The position numbers and the translations under genes are program-made. Shown piece by piece: positions 1-10,673 of a stretch of 64,000 nucleotides of DNA. This DNA comes from Tanypteryx hageni. Lineage: Eukaryota > Arthropoda > Insecta > Odonata > Petaluridae. Below the pieces are notes generated by a model. It was given only the letters and a program-made list of their open reading frames with translations, had not been told where the DNA came from and searched no databases. Position 1 is the first letter of the stretch; every line of letters starts with the position of its first letter. Where the stretch lies: assembly GCA_028673005.1 (NCBI GenBank), contig CM054115.1, positions 188,267,548-188,331,547 on the forward strand, given 5' to 3'.

Positions 1-363
1 TTACAGGGGAGGCGGGTGCGAATGTATGCACGCATAGTATGTAAGGATGTTTTTATGGCAATGTGAATTGGTAGCCGAGTAACGGTGTTTGAACAGCCAA
101 AAGGGATGAGAGCCGGAGTTAAGGAGGCGTAGGACTTTCTCCCAATTCTGGGCATGCTCCGTTTCTCGTTACCCTTTCTCCGGGGTCTTAAAAACAAATA
201 GCCTTCGGTTCCAGAGCGCCGAGTAGATGGAGAAAGTTTCCTTTCTTGCATTATTGATTCAAGTGTAATGTGATAGGAGGAACCACTGCATTCGAAGGGG
301 GTTTTAATTTTTTCAGGGGCGAGGAGTATGGAGGAGGCGATACACGTGGGGAGAAAAGCGTGG

Positions 364-365
<2 letters not shown>
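1..365. other. Unassigned noncoding DNA
   Basis: I see no gene, RNA or repeat boundary here. Short open frames at its right end only read through the TA microsatellite that follows. Confidence 0.5.

Positions 366-408
<43 letters not shown>
366..408. repeat. (TA)n microsatellite
   Basis: About 21 uninterrupted TA dinucleotides, followed by two degenerate ACTATATAT units. Open frames crossing it encode poly Tyr-Ile and are artefacts. Confidence 0.95.
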
Positions 409-409
<1 letters not shown>

Positions 410-885
410 TATATATACTATACATATGAATGGTTTTGTTTTCACGAGCTCTTCAGTTTGGCTGGAAAAATGTTAGTCACGGTATGTACACCTGCGGCAT
501 TCGTAATAGAAGCAAGCATTTCAGTGTACCATAATCTCACTTCTAATCAACAGATAATGATAAAAATAAAATTTTATTGGACCTATAGAGGACAAATACC
601 ACAAGATATTGGAATGTTTGAACGAGAATTACATAAGGTCAAATGGCATCACATCGCCATGTTGTGTCATGCCGCAAAATAATATTTGCAGGAACCTTCA
701 AACGCTGAGCTAGTCTATTTTAGTGGTGGAGATGGAATTGGAATATGGCGAAAGGACTCGATACGAAAACCGAAATGGTGAAGAGAAGAGAATGAGCAAA
801 TCCAAACATTAATCTTCGGAGCTCTTGGATAAAATATGATAGAAAAAGCGATGAGAACTAGAGATTTCAAGATCAGGCCCTTAAA
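409..885. other. Unassigned noncoding DNA
   Basis: No recognisable coding similarity or repeat. The 74-codon open frame at 458-682 shows no motif I know. Confidence 0.4.
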
Positions 886-1013
886 AAAATACTTTCTCGG
901 GTTTCATCTATAGCCACAACAAGCTTATAAAAAAACCAGAAGCCGAAATGCGCATCTGGTTTTTTCATAATATAGCCACTATTGGAGAAACCTGAAAGAA
1001 GTATTTTATTTAA
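886..1013. repeat. Foldback (MITE-like) inverted repeat
   Basis: Two imperfect inverted arms of about 50 bp meet at a compact hairpin (about 928-964) with an 11-bp perfect stem (AAAAAACCAGA/TCTGGTTTTTT). Outer parts pair less well: ATACTTTCTCGGGTTTC on the left against GAAACCTGAAAGAAGTAT on the right, and TATAGCCAC recurs in the second arm. The size suits a small non-autonomous DNA transposon. I see no clear target duplication, so the superfamily is unknown. Confidence 0.55.
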
Positions 1014-1015
1014 GT

Positions 1016-1521
1016 GCTCGCTCTTAAATTTTTTCAGTAATAAGACGAGAACGATAATTCTCTGTTGAAATATTGTCTTTAATCAGTAATATCCTTCGAT
1101 TGCTGTAATTGGAAGGAAATAGAGCATTTCCAATAATTTAGCTAAAAGAATAAGATATATGTTTAAAAAGACCAGTTATATATTTTGAATTGTGGTTTTT
1201 ACTTATATTTATTACCTTTTTGTGAAGTAAAAGTTCGAATAAGAATATTAAAATCAAGAGAAAATCCTAAAGCAATGCTTATTTTTTTCTTAGTTTTTCA
1301 TTAGTGCCGATGGAACCCATGAATCTGAGAGAGAAAGAGAGAAAGAGAGAGAGAGAGAGAAGGAAATATCTAATTGCTCAAATAATTCGGAAAACCATTC
1401 GTAAAAATAAATTCCTTTATTCCGGATGTTCAGAGTAATACTTGGTTTTCGAATTCCAAAGGAGCTTTCGATTCTCAATAGAAACTGATTTAAATTCATG
1501 TAAAAGCGATCACCAGTCTCT
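1016..1521. other. Noncoding DNA with a (GA)n run
   Basis: Contains a GA-rich microsatellite at about 1327-1362. The minus-strand open frame at 1290-1499 is produced by that run. Nothing else is recognised. Confidence 0.5.
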
Positions 1522-1525
1522 TTAA

Positions 1526-2101
1526 CCCTAGAATGGTAACGATATTTTTAGGCTCGTCAGCTTGACTCACTTAAACTTGGAATGAGGAAATATCATTAAA
1601 ACTGTTTTTAAATTATTTCTATTAACATCAAAATGTTATAAATGTGTAAATCAACCTTTAGGGCACCATTGATTTATGCTCGCCATAGTTAGGCTTCTTG
1701 CTAAGTATGCAGAGAGTGGATGTTTTCCTTCCCTTGGCATAATTGCACAAATGACAGTAATTTCTTGATATTTGTCGCTCTGTCGATTAATGCGTTTTAG
1801 GAACGTTCCTTTCCTCTCCTAAGGTTTTGCAAATCACAGCTGTCAGATCATTCCTTCAGTTTGTCAAACTGAGTCTGCGTTTTAGTCATTGGCTATGTCA
1901 AATTGACGCAGTGGCTTACCTTAAATATATTGCTGTAACGGTGACCGGAGAAAAAAATAACGTGTTGTTTCTTTGACAGCACATAGACAATTAACTAGAG
2001 GAAGCACTGCTAGGAGACTGGGTAGCGTGTTTGAACACGAACAGCGTTAAACGCATCTTTCGGAAATGTGAGTCTGATTGACTCATTTTACCATTCTGGG
2101 G
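1526..2101. mobile_element. piggyBac-type MITE, non-autonomous
   Basis: The left end reads TTAA followed by CCCTAGAATGGTAA. The right end, on the opposite strand, reads TTAA followed by CCCCAGAATGGTAA. The TTAA copies lie at 1522-1525 and 2102-2105. A TTAA target duplication with terminal inverted repeats starting CCCTAG or similar is the signature of the piggyBac superfamily. Subterminal GACTCA motifs also lie in inverted order near both ends. The 576-bp interior has no open frame, so it would depend on a transposase made elsewhere. Confidence 0.75.
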
Positions 2102-2232
2102 TTAATGCAGATTTGATAATTTCCAATACGTTTTAAATCCGAAAAGTTTTAAAAAAGCAATTTAAAAATTAATTTTCAATTGTGATTTAATAAACAATAT
2201 AAAGTATGGGTAAAACTTAGAATATATTAATT

Positions 2233-2236
<4 letters not shown>

Positions 2237-2289
<53 letters not shown>
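2237..2289. repeat. (AT)n microsatellite
   Basis: About 26 uninterrupted AT dinucleotides. Confidence 0.95.
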
Positions 2290-2290
<1 letters not shown>

Positions 2291-4480
2291 TTTTTCAATC
2301 CAAGCAGTGCTACACAATCACCAAAGTTTAAAAGTTAATATAATGTCACTTCATTTTCATAGTTTCATTCTCCTCTTTATATATTGATTAACAGCATTAA
2401 AAGGTGCCTTTATTTCTCGACAGAAGTAATTACAGCTAATAATTGGTGTAATGATTTATTATTTATGAATTTTGTATCGTTCACTTCGCCTACACCATTA
2501 AAATAATGGAATTTACAGTTGTAGTAACTAATGTAACAAGAATCATTTATATGGAAAGTCTATTTTTTAAGATTAAGTTAGATGGATATCACCCGCCAAA
2601 GGTATAAAGTTACACTCGAAATATCTCATTAAAAGCGTTTACGTGACAACTGAAATCGATGTGAAATGTGGATTTATGTAAAAACAGCTCTTGTGAGAAA
2701 TTAAAGTTTCTTATATGGCATAAATGCCATAGTTCCTCAGCGGAAATATATAACACACAAGTAAAGTCCCGTATACCCACTCCTTACCTCCCACATAGAA
2801 ACGCAAGAAACATCTTTTCTCAAGATCTTATCTCGCATTTAATTGCCTTTTCCATATATCTCGCTTTCCTGTAGTTTGGAAGCGGAATGTTAAATTTTAA
2901 TTAAGGCGGGAATTACAAGTTGAGCAAGAAATGATTTCGAGTGATTTTCGCCCCTTATTTCCACCCCCTCTCCCGCTACTATCCGACCCTCCTCTTCTTT
3001 TTAGTTTCTCGAAACTTTTTCAAGGCGCCGTTGAACCCTTTTCGCGCTTCCCTAGCGCTCCTGGAATCTTTCGCTGAGGGCCTTTCTGCGAAAGGAGTCG
3101 GTTTCCTTGAAATAGCAACGGTGGCGCCGCAGGTGGGAGGGCAGCGAGGGAAATCTAAAGGGGAGGGGGGAGGAGATGGGGGAGAAGATCGGATGAAATA
3201 GGCAGGTAAAGCGGTTCGGAATGGTGTTGAAACGATCGTTAGGAGGACTGGAACGAGGGATGTGCAGAAACGGTTGTAGAGTGGCCTGGGAATATGGGGG
3301 GAGGGGGAAGGGGGCTTGGCGGGAAGCGGACGCTAAGGAAGGCAGCGTGGTGAGGGCAATCATACTTCCATCAGCGGGAGCCTCCCGGACGTGACGTGGG
3401 TCTTTGAGAACGCGTACCGTCTACCTCTCCCTTTCGTCCGACCTTATGTCGACTTCATCCCCTTCGCTTCCGCTGCCTCGCAGAAAACACCTGGTGCGTT
3501 GCCCCGGCCACCCGCTGGAGCGTCAAACGGCGCGCTCATCCGTAATCCTTCCCGGTTCGTCCAATTTGACTACGCTCACGCCCTCTCTTGAGAAGCACAT
3601 TGATTTTTGGAGTTCAACACGATAAGAGAACGCAAAATATTTCTGAGATAGGAAAGAATGCCACTGATTTTTAGACAAAAAGTCGTTTTTATGATTCTTT
3701 ACTTTTTGAGCTTACGCGGAAGGTATACAATTTCTGTATGAAATTATAACATTTTTTACGGTAAAATGTTTCGATTTTTCTGTTTTCATTTTAGAAACAG
3801 CTAATACAAAATATCCTGTGTTGGGTTTCTATCATATGAAATCTACGAGAACCACCCACAGAGTTTAAAAGGAAATTATTATTTGCAATGAATAACCTAA
3901 AACAATCCATCGCTAAAATTCATGAAACAAAAAGGATTTTTTTCGATTTAGTTGTAATATTATCTTCGTAACGTGCAAAAATTAGTGAATTGCATACCTA
4001 ATCATGTTGCCAAATAAGGGAAAATATTCATAAATATAAGCCTGAAAATATGAAAGTTACTATCAACTTCTACAGGCTTCATATTCTGAAATCGCCATTT
4101 CGAAATCCTCACGGAAAACCCAATTTCCTGAAATTATTCTCAAATTTCGAATTAAAATCGTCTAAGCATGAATTACACGAAAGTATTGGCCGAACAAATA
4201 TTTTTTGTTTTCCCTCTTCCATATTAATGACCATCAGATATATTTATTACGAAAAAATAAGTTTCAGCGATGGTTGCTATATGAGTAAAATTCCAGAGAG
4301 TTCCTCAAATATCAAAACAGAAAATATTTTGTAAAATTATTTAAGTGCAGTTACATTCCGCATTGACGTTGAGAGGATCGGGTGTCTCTCATTTATTTTT
4401 GAATGTCAATGCACGCATGATGAAAAACCTTTAATTTAGAACCCGTTATGAAAAGCGAGTTGAATTCTAAGGATCTCAAC
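2290..4480. other. Unassigned noncoding DNA with a GC-rich island
   Basis: Most of this stretch is AT-rich. About 2,940-3,600 is clearly richer in G, C and CpG than its surroundings, with open frames of 60-100 codons in several overlapping frames. None shows a domain, and their compositions (Pro/Ser/Arg) are typical of chance frames in GC-rich DNA. It could be a promoter or first-exon region of an unseen gene, but I cannot support that. Confidence 0.4.
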
Positions 4481-4800
4481 TTCTCTCTCTCTCTCTCAGC
4501 CCTCCTCTCTCCCTACATATCTGTCTTTCTCTAACAGCCATTACTACAAGAAAGCGAATCTCGTAATTAATTACATGTGGCTCCCTCGAGTGGAGATTAT
4601 TTAAATTACAGGAGAGTTGCCGTTGAGACAGGACATGGGGAGAGAGAAGGATAAGCAGCGTCCGCAGAGGCAACTTGCTGTTAATAGAATCGCACTCCTC
4701 TCGCCTTCTATCTCTTTCTCTCCTCTTTTCTCTCATCTGTTCTTTCGTTTTTTTCCTTGGTCCTTTTCGCTTCCTTTCTGATTTTCCTCCCTGCATATCA
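4481..4800. repeat. Pyrimidine-rich low-complexity tracts
   Basis: CT microsatellite at about 4481-4510 and further CT-rich sequence at about 4690-4800. The Arg/Glu-rich minus-strand open frame covering it is a composition artefact. Confidence 0.7.
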
Positions 4801-4861
4801 CACTGTTTTCTTCAAACCATTTCTCTTGGCTTATTTCTCTACTTTTTAAACCCTCCTCCCC

Positions 4862-4935
4862 CCCAACCTCCCCCGCCCACCTCCAACCTCCCCCGCCCAC
4901 CCCCAACATCCCCCGCCCACCCCAACCTCCCCCAA
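4862..4935. repeat. C-rich minisatellite, 20-bp unit
   Basis: Just over three tandem copies of a 20-bp unit of the form AACCTCCCCCGCCCACCTCC, with small changes between copies. The complementary strand carries regularly spaced runs of four or five G that could form quadruplexes. Confidence 0.8.
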
Positions 4936-5109
4936 ACCTCTCTCCCAACCTCCTCTCCCCCATCTACCGCTCTTTTTCCACTATTCTCCGGCCACCCTTC
5001 ACCTTCCTGCTCACCCACCAGGCTCTGCACTGACGCCTCCATGATAAGACCCCAATTTCTCACGCCTCCTAGGCATTACGTGTGGATCATCCGCTGTGCG
5101 TCTCCATGA

Positions 5110-5960
5110 ACGGGGTACTGGCGCGGAATCGCATTTGAAATCGTCTTAGAAGGATAACCTTCACGGCTGCATCGAAGGAGTTTGCGAAATATAAATCCGC
5201 ATATCGAACGTCCTCCTGCTAGAAGCTTGATTAAATATTTCCGCGCATGAGATTGGGTATTAGGTTGAATGTTTCGTTATGCTTCTGGCGCTCTACCCTA
5301 ACAATTTATTCTGCTAAAATTTTGTAAAGAAACAATATGAAGAAGTACAATATAGCTTGTCTCATAAGAAATATGAAAGTCAATTTATTCAAAAATGCCA
5401 TTAAAAGAAGATATCAGTATAGTCTGACTTAGCCACTTTAATGTTCTTTTTGGAGAACATATCAGACTACTGTTCTAATATTTCACTGTTCACACATTAG
5501 AACTGTGTTGACAACACCAAAAAAGAGCGTCATAATTTGTAATATGCAGATAAAAATAAACTGCAATAAACGTATATTTAACAAACTTTTACCGTCAATT
5601 ATTTCACCGCACGTACGTGATCGGATGATACCTTTGTTGAGCTACTTCAACGTGGGCTGATCGATTGCCATCGACTAATATGCCAGTGAACGTTGCATAA
5701 CTTACGTTATATTGCAAGAAGATAAAATGTGGAAATAAGATATTTTGGCAGTTTGACAGTGGAAGTGAAAGGAAACATTTCACAATAATCGCCGCGCAAG
5801 ACGATAAAAAAGGAGTTTCCCTTTCAGGACCCAATAAACACAAGATAGCTGAATTTCGGGTCAATTTTAAGAGATTTATCAAATCACTACTTAAAAATGC
5901 AAACTACGACAAGGAAAGCCAACAGAAAACATATCCACAGATGAAAGATATACATATAAA
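5110..5960. other. Unassigned noncoding DNA
   Basis: No coding similarity recognised. A 92-codon minus-strand open frame (5604-5882) ends close to the broken 3' side of the neighbouring LINE. It matches no part of a LINE protein that I know. Confidence 0.4.
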
Positions 5961-5961
5961 A

Positions 5962-6797
5962 GCCTTGGCGGTCTTCATGCCGTTCCTGAATCTTTGTTTT
6001 ACTAGGATGTAATCTATTTGGCATCTCATTCTATCTCCTGGGCTTTTCCATGTGTATAACCTTCGTTTATGGTTTTTGAACCATGTATTAGTCACTACAA
6101 GGTCATTATTGATGCAGAATTCTACCAGTCTTTCCCCTTCTCGGTTTCTCTTTCCAAGTCCATATTGCCCGAAAGCATTTTCTTCCTGTCCTTCGCCAAC
6201 TATGCTGTTCCAATCTCCCATTATTATGCAGTTTACCTTTCCTCTTCCGTCTTCTTCGTAAATTTCATTAATTTGCTCATAGATCTCATCTATTTCTTCA
6301 TCGTCATGAGCTGACGTTGGCATATATACCTGGATTATCAGCATGTCCACTGGGACTGCTTTTAGCTTTATTGCCATCAGTCTATCGTTCGTTGCTATTA
6401 TCTTTGTCACGCTTTTCATCATATCTTTCCTAAGTACCAGATCTACTCCCCTTTCCCCACTATTTCCTCCAGAATAAATTACCGTGAATTCTTCCGAGTC
6501 GAACTGTCCTTCTCCCTCCCATCTAGTTTCGCTTAGTCCTATAGTGTCAACTCTATTTCTTTTCATTTCTTCTTTTAAGTTCTCTAGCTTTCCTGCCTTT
6601 CTCATAGTTCTTACGTTCCAAGTCCCTATTCGTAAATTACTTTCGACAAATGTTTTCCTCAAGGCAGTCCCCGCCCGGAGATCCGATTGGGGGACTATTT
6701 TACCTCCGGATTGTTTTACCTCGAGAGAACTCATATTGTCCAACCATATAATCTTTACTAGGGATTGTAATGTGGTAGTTTCCCTCTTGCTTTCCAC
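5962..6797 (-). pseudogene. RTE-type LINE endonuclease domain, 3'-truncated
   Basis: The minus-strand frame encodes an apurinic-endonuclease-like domain of a non-LTR retrotransposon. This is the kind often annotated 'craniofacial development protein 2-like' and typical of the RTE clade. In order I see GTWNVRTMRKAGKLENL (metal-binding Asn), SETRWEG (catalytic Glu), QVYMPTSAHDD, GDWNSIVGEG, TNTWFKNHKRRLYTWKSPG and CQIDYILVKQRFRNG. The domain would nick target DNA for target-primed reverse transcription. Homology stops near 5962, just before the final catalytic SDH/GDH motif, and the open frame then runs into unrelated sequence to 5904. There is no reverse transcriptase domain. Loss of the 3' side is the opposite of usual LINE 5' truncation, so a later deletion or insertion is likely. 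It shares its architecture with the fuller copy at 45-48 kb but is a different subfamily. Confidence 0.85.
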
Positions 6798-6870
6798 ATC
6801 GCAGTACTGTAGCTGTTCATATCGTCCTGATCCCGCCTACAGCTGTGTTGGATATAGACCTAACCAACAT
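6798..6870 (-). mobile_element. 5' leader of the truncated RTE-type LINE
   Basis: On the minus strand this contains GCAAGAGGGAAACTACCAC upstream of the start codon. It resembles GGCAAAGGGAAACCGCCGC, found at the same place in the LINE at 45 kb. This supports a shared leader and fixes the 5' side of the relic. The exact 5' end is not visible. Confidence 0.5.
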
Positions 6871-6952
6871 CATTTGTTTTCGGCTCTATACCATATTGAC
6901 AGTACTGCTGCCTACTGCCAGGCACTGATGATTGTTTTTTTTATAAAAACCT

Positions 6953-7024
6953 CCATTCGAGGGGTTTGAACCCCCGAACTTTGCAATAGAAAGCCGACAC
7001 GCTAACCACTACACCATCAGAGCA
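6953..7024 (-). tRNA. Decayed tRNA (Glu-like), pseudogene or SINE head
   Basis: On the minus strand the order is right for a tRNA. An A-box-like TGGTGTAGTGGTTAG is followed by an anticodon-loop-like CTTTCTA (TTC at the anticodon position, as in tRNA-Glu). A T arm with B box follows (GGGGGTTCAAACCCC). The anticodon stem does not pair and the acceptor strands (TGCTCTG against GAATGGAG) are not complementary. It is therefore not a functional tRNA. It may be a pseudogene or the 5' head of a tRNA-derived SINE. No second copy of a SINE body is visible in this window. Confidence 0.65.
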
Positions 7025-7040
7025 GTGGAAAAAATATCCT

Positions 7041-7059
7041 TATATATATATATATATAT
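7041..7059. repeat. Short (TA)n microsatellite
   Basis: About nine TA units lying upstream, in minus orientation, of the tRNA-like sequence. Confidence 0.85.
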
Positions 7060-7876
7060 GTTCAACAATCAATTTCTCGTATATTGTCATTGCGGTCGTG
7101 GCGTCTTGCGTAATATGGGCTCTTAATTACGTATGATAATTCGTCTTTAAATTAATCTGATCTAAATCTTTGTAATAGTCGATGCCTTCTCATACCGTTT
7201 CTCCCGAGACTCCCATCCAAGCTCATCTATTAGACTCGTGACACTTACTTGCCTACCATATCGACGTTTCACGAAACGTGCTCCCTTTCGTTCTATTAAG
7301 TGTTTTGTCGAAAATAATCTTAAAATAGGTGCCACTTCGTTGGCCATTTTCTTTAGTACGATCGAGAGTATGCCTTCTATATCTGGAGACTTGTTTGTAT
7401 TTAACCACTGGAGTTGGTTAGCGACTCCCTGCAGATTAGCCGGAATAATATCCATAATATTGTCCGTAAATGGCTCTTGTTCTATATCCGACACTTCTCT
7501 TTCGATCGTGAACGCTGTTTCGAATATAATACCCAATTAATTAGCCTTTTCGCACGGTATCATTATTGCATCTCCATTTCTGGAACGCAGCGTCGGTGTG
7601 CTGGAGCCTTCCACTCTTGCCTCTCTGTCATATGACCAAAACGCTTTCGGATTATCCTTCATATTTTCTCCTCATGTTTTTCTCTTACACTCGCTTAATG
7701 CATTATTCATTACGGATCGTGCTTTAGATCTCGTTTCCATGTATATTGTGAGCGATTCTTCTTCATCCGCTCATTGACGAGTATCATTTTCATTCTGACG
7801 TGACATTTTCTTTGTAACTTCAGCACTTGACGGACATTTTGGTTGAACCATCGCGGCTCTTTCCTTTCACAGATAA

Positions 7877-8017
7877 GAACAGTTGTATAAAACTCCTAAG
7901 CCAAAAAAATTGTAGGGTAAGCCCTATGCATTTCTCCCACTAAGTGGGCATCTTCAGGGGAGAACCTGCCTTGGCAATGAACAAGGTTTTTGGCTTAGGA
8001 GTTTTATACAACTGTTC
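7877..8017. mobile_element. Foldback element, 31-bp terminal inverted repeats
   Basis: The 141-bp unit is bounded by perfect or nearly perfect inverted repeats of 31 bp (GAACAGTTGTATAAAACTCC on the left, its complement on the right). On the minus strand the interior contains CTGAAGA, a stem-loop CCCAC-TTA-GTGGG, then GAAATGCAT. This resembles a hammerhead-type core or the stem-loops seen near Penelope-like element ends. It sits inside the CR1/jockey LINE relic and is younger than that insertion. Confidence 0.7.
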
Positions 8018-8812
8018 AACTTGGAGCCAAAGTGATTACGAGCTACCATCTACTGTTTCACAGATAACTTTACTAGGAATTTATTTATCGATACCTTTCA
8101 ATACTGAATCAACCAAAGTCTTCCAAGTATTTGTCTTGATCTTTATTGTATCTCTCATAATACGGAAAGTTTTCCCTTAAGTCACCGAAAAAATCATCAT
8201 AATTAGCATTATTCAATAAATAGATCGCCCATGCGGTTTTTATATTCTTTAATAGAGTTGTGTTTATCTGATCATATACCAAATTATGGTCACTAATAGG
8301 CATTCTTCCGTTGTTATCTTTAGGAAACTTTCTGATTGGTTCATCGCAAAAAGAGCTAACACATTACTTAATCTTATGGGCTGCTCAAATGAGTAGATAT
8401 GGAAAGGTTCGATGAGTGCATCTGACGCTTCTCTATCGTTACCACCTGACTCGAGACATAAATTATCATAATTAGTTGACGGGAGGTTGAAGTCTCCACC
8501 GACTAAAATCATAATATAATTTTCTTTTCAGAAAATTTTCTTAGTCTGTATCTGAAAATCTACATTGTACTCGAATTTAAATTGGGCGATCTGTAAAACG
8601 AAAAACTGAAAATTTTTCTTACTTCCCGAAATATCACGCCACACTTAACACTTTTTTGTGTGAATAATGAGGCTGTATAACAGCACGCTTACCGCAATAA
8701 ATTACCTTCCACCTACTTTTTCGCGTCGACCATTCCAGAGGACTTATTACTCTAAAAAAAACACATCTATAGTCGGGGCCCTCGGTAAGCCAACTCTCAG
8801 TACTTGTTGCTA

Positions 8813-9186
8813 CATGGTGTACCATTTAAAAAGAAACCCACAGGAAGAAAGTATAATTTATTGCAAGTTTCGTTAAATATACACTATATATTGTTAGTTA
8901 TTTGTTATAAATAATGTCAACCACCTCACGAACTGCAGTAAAGGATTTCAAAGAAAAATAATGTTCAACAATAAACACAGGTTCTCCTTGGGTAAAAACC
9001 GTGTTTGCACCTCCAACGCTATTCAGCAATTGAGGACGCCAGCTATGAGATAGTCGACGTCATCTTGACATCCGCGTGTGCAGTAGTGAGGGAAAACAAT
9101 AAAGAGGAAAAGAACCCCTCTTGATGCAATATCTGTGCTTTTGAACAATATTGAAATTTGGGTTGCGTTTTAAATGGTACACCCTG
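8813..9186. mobile_element. Tc1/mariner-type MITE inserted in LINE
   Basis: The left end reads CATGGTGTACCATTTAAAA and the right end, on the other strand, CAGGGTGTACCATTTAAAA. TA dinucleotides flank both sides (8811-8812 and 9187-9188), the target duplication of Tc1/mariner elements. The 374-bp interior has no transposase. Removing the element and one TA brings two conserved blocks of the host LINE endonuclease into one reading frame, which independently confirms both boundaries. Confidence 0.85.
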
Positions 9187-9747
9187 TATGTCTGCTTTCA
9201 CGCTCCGAATTAGATTCTCGAATTCAGCTCTTTTCTTTCGCAAACTACGACAGTTGACTACAATTACGTTTATTCTAGTCATTACTTTAAACTGTCTACA
9301 GACCATTCTTGTAAAACGGAGTTTCCCTATGTTTCGAATGAATGCTATCTATAATTCCTACGGGACACTCGGTAACCTGAGAATATATACTGTCACATAT
9401 TTCGACGATATAATTTAAAAGTGCACTATCAGATTTCGGGAAATCACGTCTGTCTCTTTTAATGCCCTATTTGAATTTAAATGGCTGATACTTTTAATGA
9501 CAGTAGCTATTCCTTTGAGTTTTAACATTTCTGTTGGACATATGTTATTTCCGAAACTTTAGCATTTCAAAACTTCACTTTATTGGCCTTTACTTGGTGG
9601 TGTTCTATCTTTAAAAAATGACATATAGTATTATTGCACTAAAATCTTTTTATATAAAAAACACAACCCTTGTTTCGATGCATAGCATCATCACCTTCAG
9701 GTGACAAAGATTATAAAAACACATTAAATGTAGTTAATACTATAAAG

Positions 9748-10673
9748 CATATCGCAAATGCCAATGGCTATCATGTGGGTTCAGTGGACAAACTAATTAA
9801 TAAGAAATAAAGAAAAACAGCCATTGACCTCAACTATACTTCTACCAGTGACGGTGACAGCCGAAAGTCGTGCAGTTTGAGTTTCCATGGAAATCTTACA
9901 GTTGAGCCGGCCGGCACTTGGCTTGCAGTAAAGTTCCATCTCTGGAGGGAGAGAGCTTTAGCCAATGAGACAGCGTAAAGAGCGAGAAGTTATCATGGAA
10001 ACACTGCACTGTTGCCATTTTCTCTTACCCCTCCTGTTTCGCTAGTCCCACACGCGTAATGAACGGTGACTCATCAGGTTGGGGTAAACCGATTGTCGTA
10101 ACAGCATTTGGCAACATCGCCTTCCCGTCGGTGGATAAGCAACCAGCTCTTCAGGTGACAACTCTGGCCGGCTCGACTATTGCTACATGATTGCCAACAG
10201 TTTCCCTAAAAACCGTTATAAAATTGCCTTTAAATCCCTTTTCAAACTTAAGAAATTATTTGTCAACTGTAAAGACCGTGTGGAAAATTTGGATAGAAGT
10301 GGTGTTTATACACTTTATTGTGATAACTGCAACGGTGTTTATGTTGGTCAGACCGGAAGAAAATTTAAAATAAGACTTAAAAACACTTGAAGGCTTTCGG
10401 AAATAATGTTATTTGTAACTCCCACTTTGCCAAACACTTAATAAATTCCAATCATAGTAATAATTTTAAATTGGAAATCTGCCACTATTCAGAAGGACTT
10501 GTGCTCAATGCGTTGTAGCCATTAGATATTTTTTAAATGTAACCGAATTAATAATTTAACGGTTTCAAACGAATATTTATACATTTCCCCTTGTCCTATT
10601 CTAGTGGCTACCGCTAATCACCACAAAGCCAATTACTCTTCCTCCCGCACTTCTTTGCCTACATCTAGCCAAT
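9748..10673 (+). pseudogene. Penelope-like protein C-terminus with GIY-YIG nuclease
   Basis: Three segments of a Penelope-type retroelement protein are visible. The linker after the reverse transcriptase, ANGYHVGSVDKLINKK, is at about 9,755-9,807 and ends in TAA. The YKIAFKSLFKLKKLF connector is at about 10,210-10,260. The GIY-YIG endonuclease follows: SGVYTLYC at about 10,295, VYVGQTGRKFKIRLK at about 10,340, then SHFAKHLINSNH at about 10,420. In this family the nuclease cuts chromosomal DNA for retrotransposition. A one-base change near 10,382 shifts the frame, TAG lies at 10,516-10,518, and another shift follows before the C-terminal stretch to about 10,673. Insertion-like DNA separates linker from nuclease at about 9,850-10,175. 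The copy is dead and lacks the polymerase. Confidence 0.8.
9898..10176. mobile_element. Possible small insertion in the Penelope remnant
   Basis: The sequence starts CAGTTGAGCCGGCCGGC and ends, on the opposite strand, TAGTCGAGCCGGCC, an imperfect inverted repeat of about 14-20 bp. It lies exactly where unrelated DNA interrupts the Penelope-type protein. No clear target duplication is visible, so the ends are approximate. Confidence 0.4.

Larger units (their letters stand above)
7162..9306 (-). pseudogene. CR1/jockey-type LINE relic, internally deleted
   Basis: Read on the minus strand, fragments of one non-LTR retrotransposon protein lie in correct order. The endonuclease start INVIVVNCRSLRKKRAEFEN is at about 9,280-9,210. 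TESWLTEG follows at about 8,800. GGDFNLP is at about 8,500 and MPISDHNLV at about 8,300. NPKAFWSY is at about 7,650 and LNTNKSPDIEGI at about 7,390. The carboxy-terminal block SVTSLIDELGWESREKR lies at about 7,240-7,190. The catalytic reverse transcriptase core, including the expected F/YADD, is missing: the sequence jumps from the region before palm motif A to the C-terminal block. Stops and frameshifts separate the pieces. Two small inverted-repeat elements (8,813-9,186 and 7,877-8,017) are inserted in it. The family belongs to the CR1/L2/jockey group; I cannot place it more precisely. Confidence 0.75.
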
